Assembly: GCA_900546285.1 (NCBI GenBank)
Contig: URCJ01000040.1
Location: 1-16,819 of the forward strand
Length of the DNA: 16,819 nt
Direction of reading: 5' to 3'
Source: an uncultured Solobacterium sp.
GTDB lineage: Bacteria; Bacillota_I; Bacilli_A; Erysipelotrichales; Erysipelotrichaceae
In this document: positions 7,515 to 14,570 of the stretch, piece by piece
Layout: each line of letters opens with the position of its first letter
Position numbering within the stretch: position 1 is the first letter of the stretch
The notes under the pieces: model-generated
What the model was told of the DNA's origin: nothing
Databases searched by the model: none
What the model saw: only the letters and a program-made list of their open reading frames with translations
Made by a program: the position numbers and the translations under genes

Positions 7515-8519
7515 ATGGATAAACAGTTTAAATTTTTAATATATCAATCTACTGAAGAAGATGTTTCTGTAAATGCACTAATTAAAGATGAAACCATTTG
7601 GTTGAATCAAAAAGGAATGGCAGAGTTGTTTGGATGTAGTACGGATAATATTTCATTTCACTTGAAAAACATCTTTGCTGATGGTGAATTAGATAAAAAT
7701 TCAGTTACCGAGAAAATCTCGGCAACTGCGGCAGACGGGAAAAAATACCCTACTCAGTTTTATAATCTAGATGCAATTATATCCGTCGGTTATCGTGTGA
7801 ACTCTCGCCGTGCAACAAGTTTCCGTATTTGGGCAACAGGCGTATTAAAAGAATATATGATTAAAGGTTTTGCCATGGATGATGAACGCTTAAAACAGGG
7901 GGAAACAGCGTTTGGCAAAGACTATTTCAAAGAATTATTGGAAAGAGTTCGCTCTATCCGTGCAAGTGAACGTAGAATATGGCAACAGGTAACAGATATT
8001 TTTGCAGAGTGTAGTATCGACTATGATAAGAATGCACAGATTACTCATGACTTTTATGCTATGGTTCAGAACAAATTTCATTATGCTATTACAGGACAAA
8101 CCGCAGCAGAAATTGTTTACAGCCATGCAGATAGAACAAAAGAAAATATGGGTCTTACCACATGGAAAAATGCACCGGATGGCAGAATTCTGAAATATGA
8201 TGTTTCCATTGCAAAGAACTATCTAAGTGAAAAGCAAATTAAACAACTAGAACGAACCGTGACAGGTTATTTTGATTATATAGAAGATTTGATTGAGCGT
8301 GAAAACACATTTACCATGGAGGAATTTGCTCTTAGTATCAACGAATTCTTGACATTCCGCAAATATGACATTTTAAAGGGGAAAGGTCGTATTTCAGCCA
8401 AGACAGCAAGAGCAAAAGCTGAAGCAGAATATGATGAGTTTAACAAACATCAACGAATTGTTTCTGATTTTGACAAGGCGGTGCAAAAAATGTTGGAAGC
8501 AGGTGGCGAAGATGAATGA
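7515..8519 (+). CDS. rhuM: RhuM family protein (virulence RhuM domain)
   Basis: The 334-residue product matches the RhuM family over its length. The N-terminal half has the family's typical run: IWLNQKGMAELFG (29-41), a helix-turn-helix-like segment with DNISFHLKNIF, a GKKYPTQFYNLDAIISVGYRVNS core, and FRIWAT. The C-terminal half is helical. RhuM was named from Salmonella pathogenicity island 3. Its biochemical role is unsettled, and it often sits inside type I restriction-modification loci, commonly next to hsdS. GAGGT at 7503-7507 sets the start. Base composition is richer in G/C than the flanks (25 of 60 at 7801-7860 against 15 of 60 in addA at 6361-6420), and codons such as CGT, CGC and CGG appear, so recent transfer is likely. 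It overlaps the hsdS-like stub by 8 bases. Confidence 0.85.
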   Translation: MDKQFKFLIYQSTEEDVSVNALIKDETIWLNQKGMAELFGCSTDNISFHLKNIFADGELDKNSVTEKISATAADGKKYPTQFYNLDAIISVGYRVNSRRATSFRIWATGVLKEYMIKGFAMDDERLKQGETAFGKDYFKELLERVRSIRASERRIWQQVTDIFAECSIDYDKNAQITHDFYAMVQNKFHYAITGQTAAEIVYSHADRTKENMGLTTWKNAPDGRILKYDVSIAKNYLSEKQIKQLERTVTGYFDYIEDLIERENTFTMEEFALSINEFLTFRKYDILKGKGRISAKTARAKAEAEYDEFNKHQRIVSDFDKAVQKMLEAGGEDE

Positions 8520-8643
8520 ATTACAGGAATTTATTCAAGCGTTGTGTCCTGATAATGTTCAAAGAAAAACCTTAGTGGAAATAGTGAAATTATATGGTGG
8601 CTTAACAGAAAGAAAAAGGATGATTTTAAGTGTGAGAAAATGA
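8512..8643 (+). pseudogene. Type I restriction specificity subunit (hsdS) N-terminal fragment, frameshifted
   Basis: The 43-residue reading starts NELQEFIQALCPDNV and continues KTLVEIVKLYGGLT. This resembles the well-known HsdS opening (LQELI..LCP.GV..K.LGEI) and the GGLTGK segment that follows it. After GGLT the frame is lost: if one base is restored near 8608 (ACA-GNA-AAG) the reading becomes KKKDDFKC, as expected for HsdS, in the frame of the next ORF. Beyond about base 8640 the homology impression ends, so both target recognition domains and the rest of the gene are gone. ATG 8512 overlaps the rhuM stop, the usual rhuM-hsdS coupling. If translated as is, it yields a 43-residue peptide without function. 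Confidence 0.55.
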
Positions 8644-8909
8644 GAATTAGATATCCTGAATTTAAGTGTTATTACGTAATATATAAAGAAGCTAACTCAG
8701 AAAAGTGGAGACAAGAAACTTTTCATTTACGCAATGATGGTACTGATAGACTAAAAATATTAAAAATGGCTGTTGAGTTTACACAAATATTAAAGTCAAA
8801 AGGATGCACGGCTGAAATTTTATATTCTGATCATACAACTAAGGTTTCTAAGGAAGAACTACAAGAGGCAGTCAAAGAATTTCCAACAAGAATAACATCA
8901 TATAAATAG
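8640..8909 (+). CDS. Hypothetical 89-residue protein downstream of the hsdS fragment
   Basis: I do not recognise this protein. It is small, soluble and mixed-charge, with an N-terminal part rich in aromatic residues (YPEFKCYYVIYKE) suggesting beta strands, then a helix around LKILKMAVEFTQILKSKG and a lysine/glutamate-rich end. No signal peptide or membrane segment is visible. The ATG has no good ribosome binding site. The frame continues upstream into the frame-corrected hsdS remnant, so this ORF may be the tail of a larger gene fused at a deletion junction. Base composition is AT-rich like the host. It ends 16 bases ahead of a bidirectional terminator. Confidence 0.45.
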   Translation: MRIRYPEFKCYYVIYKEANSEKWRQETFHLRNDGTDRLKILKMAVEFTQILKSKGCTAEILYSDHTTKVSKEELQEAVKEFPTRITSYK

Positions 8910-8925
8910 ATTAATAAGATAAATA

Positions 8926-8959
8926 CCCACTTACTTTATTAACACAATTTGTAAGTGGG
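8926..8959. terminator. Bidirectional intrinsic terminator between convergent genes
   Basis: CCCACTTAC (8926-8934) pairs perfectly with GTAAGTGGG (8951-8959) around a 16-base AT-rich loop. The plus strand continues with TTTATTTTATT; on the minus strand the hairpin is followed by TATTTAT. It sits between the stop of the 89-residue ORF and the stop of the helicase gene, so it can end transcription from both sides. Confidence 0.85.
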
Positions 8960-8960
8960 T

Positions 8961-10586
8961 TTATTTTATTACATCAATATATTTACTTAGATAATCTCTA
9001 TAGTTATCATCACAAACATAGATATAAGTACCCTTAATACCTCTAGTTAGAAGAACATAGTAGATGTTTTTAATATAGTCTAATAATTCATTATTATCTT
9101 TCAAAGTTCTTTTGCCATTCTTATCAAAATAATTATTTTTGTTTGTGTAAACTTGATGTGTTGAATTGTCGTACATCAAATCTTTACCAATAATAACAAA
9201 GGCATAATTTAGATCATAGCCCTGAATGGAGTGAATACAGCCAACTTCATCAATAGCTTGTTTCATTGGCATCCAACCTTCAGTTTTATTGTTCCACATA
9301 CGAGAAACGCCATCGATTGTGATATCTTTTAAGCTTTTATCATTTTTACTAATCCATGGCCATGCATAGCCTGCAACCATTCGACATAATCCGCACTCGT
9401 TTTCTTTCTCATAAAGTGTTTTTTCAAACTTAGAAAAATCAGTAAACAGTTTTAAATCATATATTTCACTTTCATATTTGTAATCCAAAACACCATTGAT
9501 TAAATCTTGTACGAATCGTATATAGTCGTTGCCGCCGGCAACTCTCATTTCGGTTCTTAAAGTAGTGTATTGAATTTTACCTAGATTATCTTCGTTGGTG
9601 AACTTATCTTTGAATCGATCACTATCGATACCGGAAGGACCTACAACTTGGTTCTGATCATACATTAATACAGTATGTTTAGATTGTTTCAAAATCCAGT
9701 CTAGTTCATCTGCATTTGTATCAAGGCCAATTCTTTCACATGCTTCTTTGAATTTGCCCATATAAGAAATATTTCTATATTGGTGTAATCTATGTGCTTC
9801 ATCAACAATTAAAATGTCATATTTTTCTTTTGTAACATCAATTGGTGAAATAATTTGTTTAGGTGAGAGATTATTAATATCTTTAAAAATCTTGCTCATA
9901 GTAGTTCTCAATGAAGTTTGAGGAACAACAAAACCTATTTTAAGGTTTTTCAATGGTTCATCATCTGGATCATTAGAAAGTGATGCATCAGTTAAGTATT
10001 TCATCAAATAGACTGCAACAATGGTTTTTCCGCTTCCCGGCATACCATTAACAATTACTCTAGAAACATCATCGTTTTTTAAGCATTCAATTATAGTATC
10101 TACAGTTTCTCTTTGATCGTTATTTAATTCGGTAAAAGGTGAATATTTAAATAAGTCAGAATTAAATATTTCTTCTAGAGATTTTTTAGCTAAATCCTTT
10201 TTAACAAGTTTTCTCCATAGGTCTGGGAATTCCTTATCATAATCCTTCTTACCAAAATAGTCTTTATCTGCGATACCACCGTTCTCATTAGTGATATTAA
10301 AAACATCATCAGCAGCAAGGCATTTGATTAATTTAGATTCATAGTCAAAAGTAACTGATTGATTGAAATGATTGGCATAAATAAAATGGACTTTATTAAA
10401 TTGAGTCTTCTTAGGATCTTTGGAATGCTGAGACATACGTTGAATCAAATGATTTGATTGTCCAACATAAGCTTTCTTTCCATTTTCTAAAATATAAAGC
10501 CCTGGCCAGTTAGTTAAATAAGGATCATTTCCATAATCAACATCCTTAGAGAATTCTTTATCAATAACTACATATTGTTTTGCCAT
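8961..10586 (-). CDS. GIY-YIG nuclease domain fused to DUF2075-type SF1 DNA/RNA helicase
   Basis: Numbered from a possible TTG start at 10631 (556 residues), the protein has a GIY-YIG endonuclease domain at about 42-105 (GLY 44-46, YVG 55-57, Arg65, candidate catalytic Glu98). It is followed by a DUF2075/Schlafen-group-3-like helicase: Walker A GMPGSGKT (196-203), Walker B LIVDEAHR (274-281), YDQNQVV (324-330), LRTEMRV (358-364), HSIQGYDLNYAFVIIG (467-482) and YYVLLTRG (524-531). Such proteins are found in mobile and defence-related regions, but their role is not established. I prefer ATG 10586 (541 residues) over TTG 10631: neither has a clear ribosome binding site, and a candidate promoter at 10643-10672 would leave no leader for the TTG. 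It stands alone, convergent with the rhuM patch. Confidence 0.85.
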   Translation of the reverse strand: MAKQYVVIDKEFSKDVDYGNDPYLTNWPGLYILENGKKAYVGQSNHLIQRMSQHSKDPKKTQFNKVHFIYANHFNQSVTFDYESKLIKCLAADDVFNITNENGGIADKDYFGKKDYDKEFPDLWRKLVKKDLAKKSLEEIFNSDLFKYSPFTELNNDQRETVDTIIECLKNDDVSRVIVNGMPGSGKTIVAVYLMKYLTDASLSNDPDDEPLKNLKIGFVVPQTSLRTTMSKIFKDINNLSPKQIISPIDVTKEKYDILIVDEAHRLHQYRNISYMGKFKEACERIGLDTNADELDWILKQSKHTVLMYDQNQVVGPSGIDSDRFKDKFTNEDNLGKIQYTTLRTEMRVAGGNDYIRFVQDLINGVLDYKYESEIYDLKLFTDFSKFEKTLYEKENECGLCRMVAGYAWPWISKNDKSLKDITIDGVSRMWNNKTEGWMPMKQAIDEVGCIHSIQGYDLNYAFVIIGKDLMYDNSTHQVYTNKNNYFDKNGKRTLKDNNELLDYIKNIYYVLLTRGIKGTYIYVCDDNYRDYLSKYIDVIK

Positions 10587-10642
10587 ATCTATAGAAATTA
10601 TATTATCTTCTTGATTCTTAAGGCAAACCAAATATGGTGAAT

Positions 10643-10672
10643 TTAATAATAGAAAAAAATTAGATGCGGCAA
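10643..10672 (-). promoter_or_regulatory. Candidate promoter of the GIY-YIG/helicase gene
   Basis: On the minus strand TTGCCG (10667-10672) and TATTAA (10643-10648) are 18 bases apart, giving a plausible -35/-10 pair about 57 bases ahead of ATG 10586. The match is moderate in an AT-rich region. Confidence 0.3.
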
Positions 10673-10732
10673 CTTTAAAGACTACTTAAATATATATGAA
10701 CTATCACTAATCGAGTTTTATACTTAGCACAT

Positions 10733-10759
10733 CATTTTATTAATTTCATTTTTATTAAT
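10733..10759 (+). repeat. Tandem direct repeat CATTTT(T)ATTAAT ahead of the rpiR-like gene
   Basis: CATTTTATTAAT (10733-10744) is repeated as CATTTTTATTAAT (10747-10759), two bases apart and just upstream of a TATAAT. The placement over the -35 region would suit a regulator binding site, though low complexity makes chance similarity possible. Confidence 0.35.
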
Positions 10760-10763
10760 GAGC

Positions 10764-10769
10764 TATAAT
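10764..10769 (+). promoter_or_regulatory. Candidate -10 element of the amino-sugar operon regulator
   Basis: A perfect TATAAT lies 31 bases ahead of the start codon. No clear -35 hexamer is present at 16-18 bases; the direct repeat at 10733-10759 occupies that place, which may mean an activator-dependent promoter. Confidence 0.4.
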
Positions 10770-10800
10770 TTTAAAAAAGAAGTAGATTGAGGCATTCATC

Positions 10801-11640
10801 ATGAGCGTATTATTGAAACTAAGGGAATACAAACAACTACCAAATTCAGAGAATGAAGTTAGAATGTATATACTAAAAAATTCTGATGAAGTAATTAAAA
10901 TGTCTATTCAAGAGTTAGCATCTAAAAGCTTTACTTCACCTCCAACTGTTATGAGATTATGTAAGAGACTTGGATTACAAGGCTTTTCAGATTTAAAAAT
11001 TGAAGTTGCAAGTGAATTAAAGACATTTGAAAATATGAACATTAATATTTTAGATAATGCAACTTTTAAGAAAACTGACACAGTAAAAGATATCGTTAAT
11101 AAGATAACAGATATAACAGTTAAATCTATAGAAGAAACTAGTCTATTGGTGGATGAAAAAGTTCTTTATGATGTTGCTAAAGGAATTATGAAAGCGGATG
11201 TTATTGATTTTTATGGTGTAGGTGCAAGTAATAATATTGCATTTGATGCTGCATTCAAATTTATGCGTATAGGTAAAATTATTGGATGTTTATCTTTGGT
11301 AGATAGACAAAAGATTCAAGCAATCAATTCAAATAAAAATCATTTCGCAGTATTGATTTCATATTCTGGCGAAACCAAGGAAATATTAGAGATAGCAGAC
11401 ATTCTTCAAAATAATAATGTTCCTTCTGTATCAATAACAAGTAGAACAGAGAATAAGCTAATGAATAAAACGCTTTATAATCTTTTTGTAACGTCAAAGG
11501 AAAGTAATCTAAGAAATGGTGCTATAGCATCTAGAACAGCAACCCTATATATGGTTGATCTTTTGTACACAACTTGTATTTCATTAGACTTTGATAATTC
11601 CTTCGAGATGCTAAAAAAGACCCTAACTATTACAAAATAG
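10801..11640 (+). CDS. RpiR/MurR-family transcriptional regulator with SIS domain
   Basis: This 279-residue cytosolic DNA-binding protein has an RpiR-type helix-turn-helix at about 1-75 (SIQELASKSFTSPPTVMRLCKRLG at 35-58) and a sugar-phosphate-binding SIS domain at about 120-260 (GVGASN 139-144, SYSGETKE 187-194). The family commonly controls adjacent amino-sugar genes in response to a phosphorylated sugar; MurR senses MurNAc-6-P. GAGG at 10789-10792 is eight bases ahead of the ATG. It heads the PTS/NanE/MurQ cluster on the same strand, about 80 bases before the IIB gene, so it most likely regulates that cluster. The exact ligand (MurNAc-6-P, ManNAc-6-P or GlcNAc-6-P) cannot be told from sequence. 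Confidence 0.9.
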   Translation: MSVLLKLREYKQLPNSENEVRMYILKNSDEVIKMSIQELASKSFTSPPTVMRLCKRLGLQGFSDLKIEVASELKTFENMNINILDNATFKKTDTVKDIVNKITDITVKSIEETSLLVDEKVLYDVAKGIMKADVIDFYGVGASNNIAFDAAFKFMRIGKIIGCLSLVDRQKIQAINSNKNHFAVLISYSGETKEILEIADILQNNNVPSVSITSRTENKLMNKTLYNLFVTSKESNLRNGAIASRTATLYMVDLLYTTCISLDFDNSFEMLKKTLTITK

Positions 11641-11660
11641 GGAATTTTATTCCACAATAT

Positions 11661-11688
11661 TTGTAAATAATTGAATTAAAAATACTAT
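11661..11688 (+). promoter_or_regulatory. Candidate promoter of the PTS genes
   Basis: TTGTAA (11661-11666) and TACTAT (11683-11688) are separated by 16 bases in the gap between the regulator and the IIB gene, about 32 bases ahead of the IIB start. The match is moderate. A separate promoter here would allow PTS expression apart from the regulator. Confidence 0.35.
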
Positions 11689-11720
11689 TTTATTAAATTG
11701 AACTTAGGAGGTTGATTAAA

Positions 11721-12185
11721 ATGATAACGCTTGCAAGAGCTGATGAAAGGCTAATTCATGGTCAAGTTGCATATTCATGGACAAAGGCATATCCAAGTGA
11801 TGCAGTTATTGCGATTGATAGCCAATCTGCAAAAGATGACATGCAAAAAACATTATTAAAAATGGCATGTCCGAAAAGCATGAAATGCTTTGTAGCTAGT
11901 GAAGAACAAAGTGTAGAAATATTAAATAAGTATCCTAACAAGAAGTTCTTTCTAGTAGCTAAGCATCCAAAATCATATTTATATCTTTTGGAACACGGAA
12001 TAAAGATGGATAGTGTTAATGTTGGTGGAATTTACTTTAAAGAAGGAAGAAAACAATATACTAACACTGTTTATCTTGATGAAGAAACCAAAGATATCAT
12101 TTTAAAAATCCATGACAAGGGAGTTTATGTTGATGGCAGAACTACTCCATCGGACCCTGAATTGGATTTAGTTTGTAAATTTTAA
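11721..12185 (+). CDS. PTS mannose/fructose/sorbose-family EIIB component
   Basis: This 154-residue cytosolic protein relays phosphate from EIIA to the incoming sugar. The family signature RADERLIHGQV is at 6-16, with His13 as the phosphorylated residue. The rest follows the IIB fold (NVGGIYFKEG, and VYVDGRTTPSDPE near the end), and the length is normal for a separate IIB. An in-frame TTG at 11712 lies inside the AGGAGGT ribosome binding site (11706-11712), so ATG 11721, eight bases further on, is the start. It is 16 bases ahead of the fused IIC-IID gene. Its EIIA partner is the last PTS gene of the cluster. Confidence 0.93.
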   Translation: MITLARADERLIHGQVAYSWTKAYPSDAVIAIDSQSAKDDMQKTLLKMACPKSMKCFVASEEQSVEILNKYPNKKFFLVAKHPKSYLYLLEHGIKMDSVNVGGIYFKEGRKQYTNTVYLDEETKDIILKIHDKGVYVDGRTTPSDPELDLVCKF

Positions 12186-12201
12186 AAATTAGGAGAATAA
12201 A

Positions 12202-13791
12202 ATGAGTATTATTCAAGCACTTTTACTTAGCGCTTTTATTGCGCTACTAGTTACTGAAAACTATGGTTACGGCTATTGGATGATATCAAGACCAATCTTT
12301 GCTGGGCCATTAGTTGGTTTAATTTTAGGAGATGTTAAAACTGGTTTGCTTGTTGGTGCAACAGTTGAACTTATGTACATGGGTATTTTACCAATAGGCG
12401 GTTCCGTTCCACCTAATGCACAAATCGCTGGTACAATCTCTACCGTATTTGCAATTACAAGTGGTGATCCATCTGTTGGTATCGCGCTTGCACTTCCAAT
12501 TGGTACACTTGCTCAATTACTTATTATGTTAGCTTGGAACATCAATATCTATTTGATGCACAAAGCTGATAAATATATAGAAGTTGGTGACATTAAGGGA
12601 GTTGAAAGAACACATTTAGCTGGTATTCCAATTTTCTTTACAGTATTCTTTGTATCTAGCTTCTTAGCTGTTTACTTTGGTTCTGATTTCGTATCTAACT
12701 TAGTTAGCACAATGCCTGCATGGTTAAGTGGCGGCTTAACTGTTGCTTCTAAGATGCTACCTGCAGTCGGAATGGCTATGCTTTTAAAGATGATGGACTT
12801 CAAGAACTACTGGTGTTTCTTCCTTGGCGGATTCGTCTTAGTTGGTTATCTATCTTTGAATCAAACAGCAGTAAGTTTAATTGCTCTAGTAATTGCTGTG
12901 GCAATCTATAAACTAGGTAATAAAAAATCTTCATCCGATGATGAGTTTGATGATTTTGAGGAAGAAAGCCCTGTGGTAGAAAACACTGCTGGTTTATTAA
13001 CGGATAAAGAATTAAAGAAAACATTCTGGCGTTCTTTCTTCTCAATGACATCAATCAACTATGAAAGATACTGTTCACTTGGTTTCTGTTATGCAATGAT
13101 TCCTACCATTAAAAAACTATATCCTAACAAAGAGGATCAAATTGCTGCTTTAAAACGTCATAATGAATTCTTTAATTGTCACCCTTATACAGGAAATGCA
13201 GTAATGGGTGTTACATTAGCACTTGAAGAACAAAGAGCGCTAGGAAAAGATATTTCTGAAGAAGCAATTGCTTCAACAAAAACAGCTTTAATGGGTCCAT
13301 TATCTGGTGTTGGTGATTCAATTTTTAAAGCAGTATTTATGACAATATTCGCAGCTCTTGCTGCTGGTATGGCACTTGAAGGAAACGCGATTGCTCCATT
13401 TGTATTTATTATTCCAAATGTTGCACTAAACGTTGCTTCTCGTTGGTTATTCATTAAATATGGACATAAGTTTGGTATCTCTCTTGTATCTAAGATGAAT
13501 AGCAACAACTTATTAGACAAGTTCGTAAGTGGCGCAACAATCGTAGGTATGATGGTAACTGGTGCTATGACTGTAGGCTTTGTTAGCGTTCCATTAAATG
13601 TTATTTGGAATATTAGTGGTAAGGAAGTAAATCTTTTAACCACAATTAATTCAATTATTCCAGGACTATTGTCATTAGTATTAGTTTTATGTTTCTATCA
13701 AATTTTAAATAAGAAAAAGAAAGGAATGTATGTCTGCATTGTCATTTGTTTCGCAATTGGTATTGTAGGTAAATTATTACAAATTTTCTAA
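12202..13791 (+). CDS. PTS mannose-family EIIC-EIID fusion permease
   Basis: A single 529-residue membrane protein joins two subunits that are normally separate. Residues 1 to about 239 are EIIC, with several hydrophobic segments and the typical VGATVELMYMGILPIGG. Residues 240-268 are a polar, acidic linker (SSSDDEFDDFEEES). Residues about 269-529 are EIID, with NYERY (286-290), YAMIPTIKKLYP, LKRHNEFFNCHPYTG, LALEEQRALG, KTALMGPLSGVGDSI (360-374) and hydrophobic C-terminal segments. Together they form the sugar channel, probably for an amino sugar given nanE and murQ. AGGAG at 12191-12195 sets the start. I see no stop or frame break in the linker, so the fusion is real in this sequence. nanE starts one base after the stop. 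Confidence 0.92.
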   Translation: MSIIQALLLSAFIALLVTENYGYGYWMISRPIFAGPLVGLILGDVKTGLLVGATVELMYMGILPIGGSVPPNAQIAGTISTVFAITSGDPSVGIALALPIGTLAQLLIMLAWNINIYLMHKADKYIEVGDIKGVERTHLAGIPIFFTVFFVSSFLAVYFGSDFVSNLVSTMPAWLSGGLTVASKMLPAVGMAMLLKMMDFKNYWCFFLGGFVLVGYLSLNQTAVSLIALVIAVAIYKLGNKKSSSDDEFDDFEEESPVVENTAGLLTDKELKKTFWRSFFSMTSINYERYCSLGFCYAMIPTIKKLYPNKEDQIAALKRHNEFFNCHPYTGNAVMGVTLALEEQRALGKDISEEAIASTKTALMGPLSGVGDSIFKAVFMTIFAALAAGMALEGNAIAPFVFIIPNVALNVASRWLFIKYGHKFGISLVSKMNSNNLLDKFVSGATIVGMMVTGAMTVGFVSVPLNVIWNISGKEVNLLTTINSIIPGLLSLVLVLCFYQILNKKKKGMYVCIVICFAIGIVGKLLQIF

Positions 13792-13792
13792 T

Positions 13793-14485
13793 ATGAAGAA
13801 AAATGAAGTACTAGAAAAGATTAAACACAAATTGATTGTATCTTGTCAAGCAAGACCAGGTTGGGCGATGTATGGCGCTGATATAATGGCAGCATTCGCA
13901 AAAGCAGCCGAAGAAGGTGGCGCAGCTGGCATTAGAGCGACTGGGGTTGATAATATTACTAAAATCAAAGAAAAAGTTAATTTACCAATTATTGGCATTA
14001 ATAAACAATTTTCTGATTATCCAGTATATATTACTCCTACCTACCAAAGCGCTAAAGATATATTGGACTGTGGGATTGAGATCGTTGCCTTAGATGCAAC
14101 GCCAAGACAAAGACCTAATAATGAGAAAGTCGAAGATATAGTAAGGAAGATAAGAGAAAACTATCCAGATGTTCTTATTATGGGTGAAATATCTACACTT
14201 CAGGAGGCTAAAGATATATTACCTTTGAATTTTGATTTAATTTCAACAACTTTGTCAGGTTATACAAAGGAATCTGAAAATGTAACTTCTGTAAATCTTG
14301 AACTTATTAAACAAATTACTAAAATCACAGATACACCAATAATTGCAGAAGGAAAAATCAAAACCGAAGAAGAAGCAGCGGAAGCTATTAAAGCTGGTGC
14401 CTTAGCTGTAGTTGTAGGAACATCTATAACACGTCCCGAGATAATTACTTCTAGATATGTAAATTATTTATCTAGTAACGTTTAG
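13793..14485 (+). CDS. nanE: N-acetylmannosamine-6-phosphate 2-epimerase
   Basis: This 230-residue TIM-barrel enzyme converts ManNAc-6-P to GlcNAc-6-P. Family marks: SCQARPGW (17-24), GGAAGIRATG (42-51), PIIGINK with catalytic Lys71, ITPT (80-83), LDATPRQRP (100-108), GEIST (131-135), TTLSGYT (152-158), AEGKI with the second catalytic residue Glu186, and VVVGTSITRPEIIT (206-219). Deviations are mild, for example MGEIST where MADIST is common. The ATG comes one base after the stop of the PTS gene and has no Shine-Dalgarno-like sequence, so translation probably depends on reinitiation or coupling. ManNAc-6-P would come from ManNAc imported by this PTS, since no ManNAc kinase or sialic acid lyase lies nearby. 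Confidence 0.93.
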   Translation: MKKNEVLEKIKHKLIVSCQARPGWAMYGADIMAAFAKAAEEGGAAGIRATGVDNITKIKEKVNLPIIGINKQFSDYPVYITPTYQSAKDILDCGIEIVALDATPRQRPNNEKVEDIVRKIRENYPDVLIMGEISTLQEAKDILPLNFDLISTTLSGYTKESENVTSVNLELIKQITKITDTPIIAEGKIKTEEEAAEAIKAGALAVVVGTSITRPEIITSRYVNYLSSNV

Positions 14486-14514
14486 CGTTAACTATTATAA
14501 TCAACCTAATCTTA

Positions 14515-14546
14515 AAAAGCCTCGGGTTAATTTCTGAGGCTTTTAT
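14515..14546 (+). terminator. Intrinsic terminator between nanE and murQ
   Basis: AAAAGCCTC (14515-14523) pairs with GAGGCTTTT (14536-14544) around a 12-base loop, the T-run forming the tail. It lies 29 bases past the nanE stop and 26 before the murQ start. With so little room for a new promoter after it, murQ and the EIIA gene are probably transcribed by partial read-through. Confidence 0.75.
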
Positions 14547-14570
14547 AAACAATATTAAATGGAGGGATAT

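Noticed and set aside
8002..8193. Overlapping plus- and minus-strand frames of about 60 codons within rhuM
   Set aside because: Shadow frames of the RhuM coding sequence without ribosome binding sites or recognisable motifs.
11621..11648. CCCTA/TAGGG hairpin followed by AATTTTATT at the end of the rpiR-like gene
   Set aside because: Only five pairs, a 12-base loop, overlap with the last codons and a broken T run; too weak to call a terminator.
13185..13643. 152-codon open frame on the minus strand inside the PTS EIIC-EIID gene
   Set aside because: It lies wholly antisense to a gene with clear family motifs, has no homology I recognise, and is explained by the codon bias of the sense strand.
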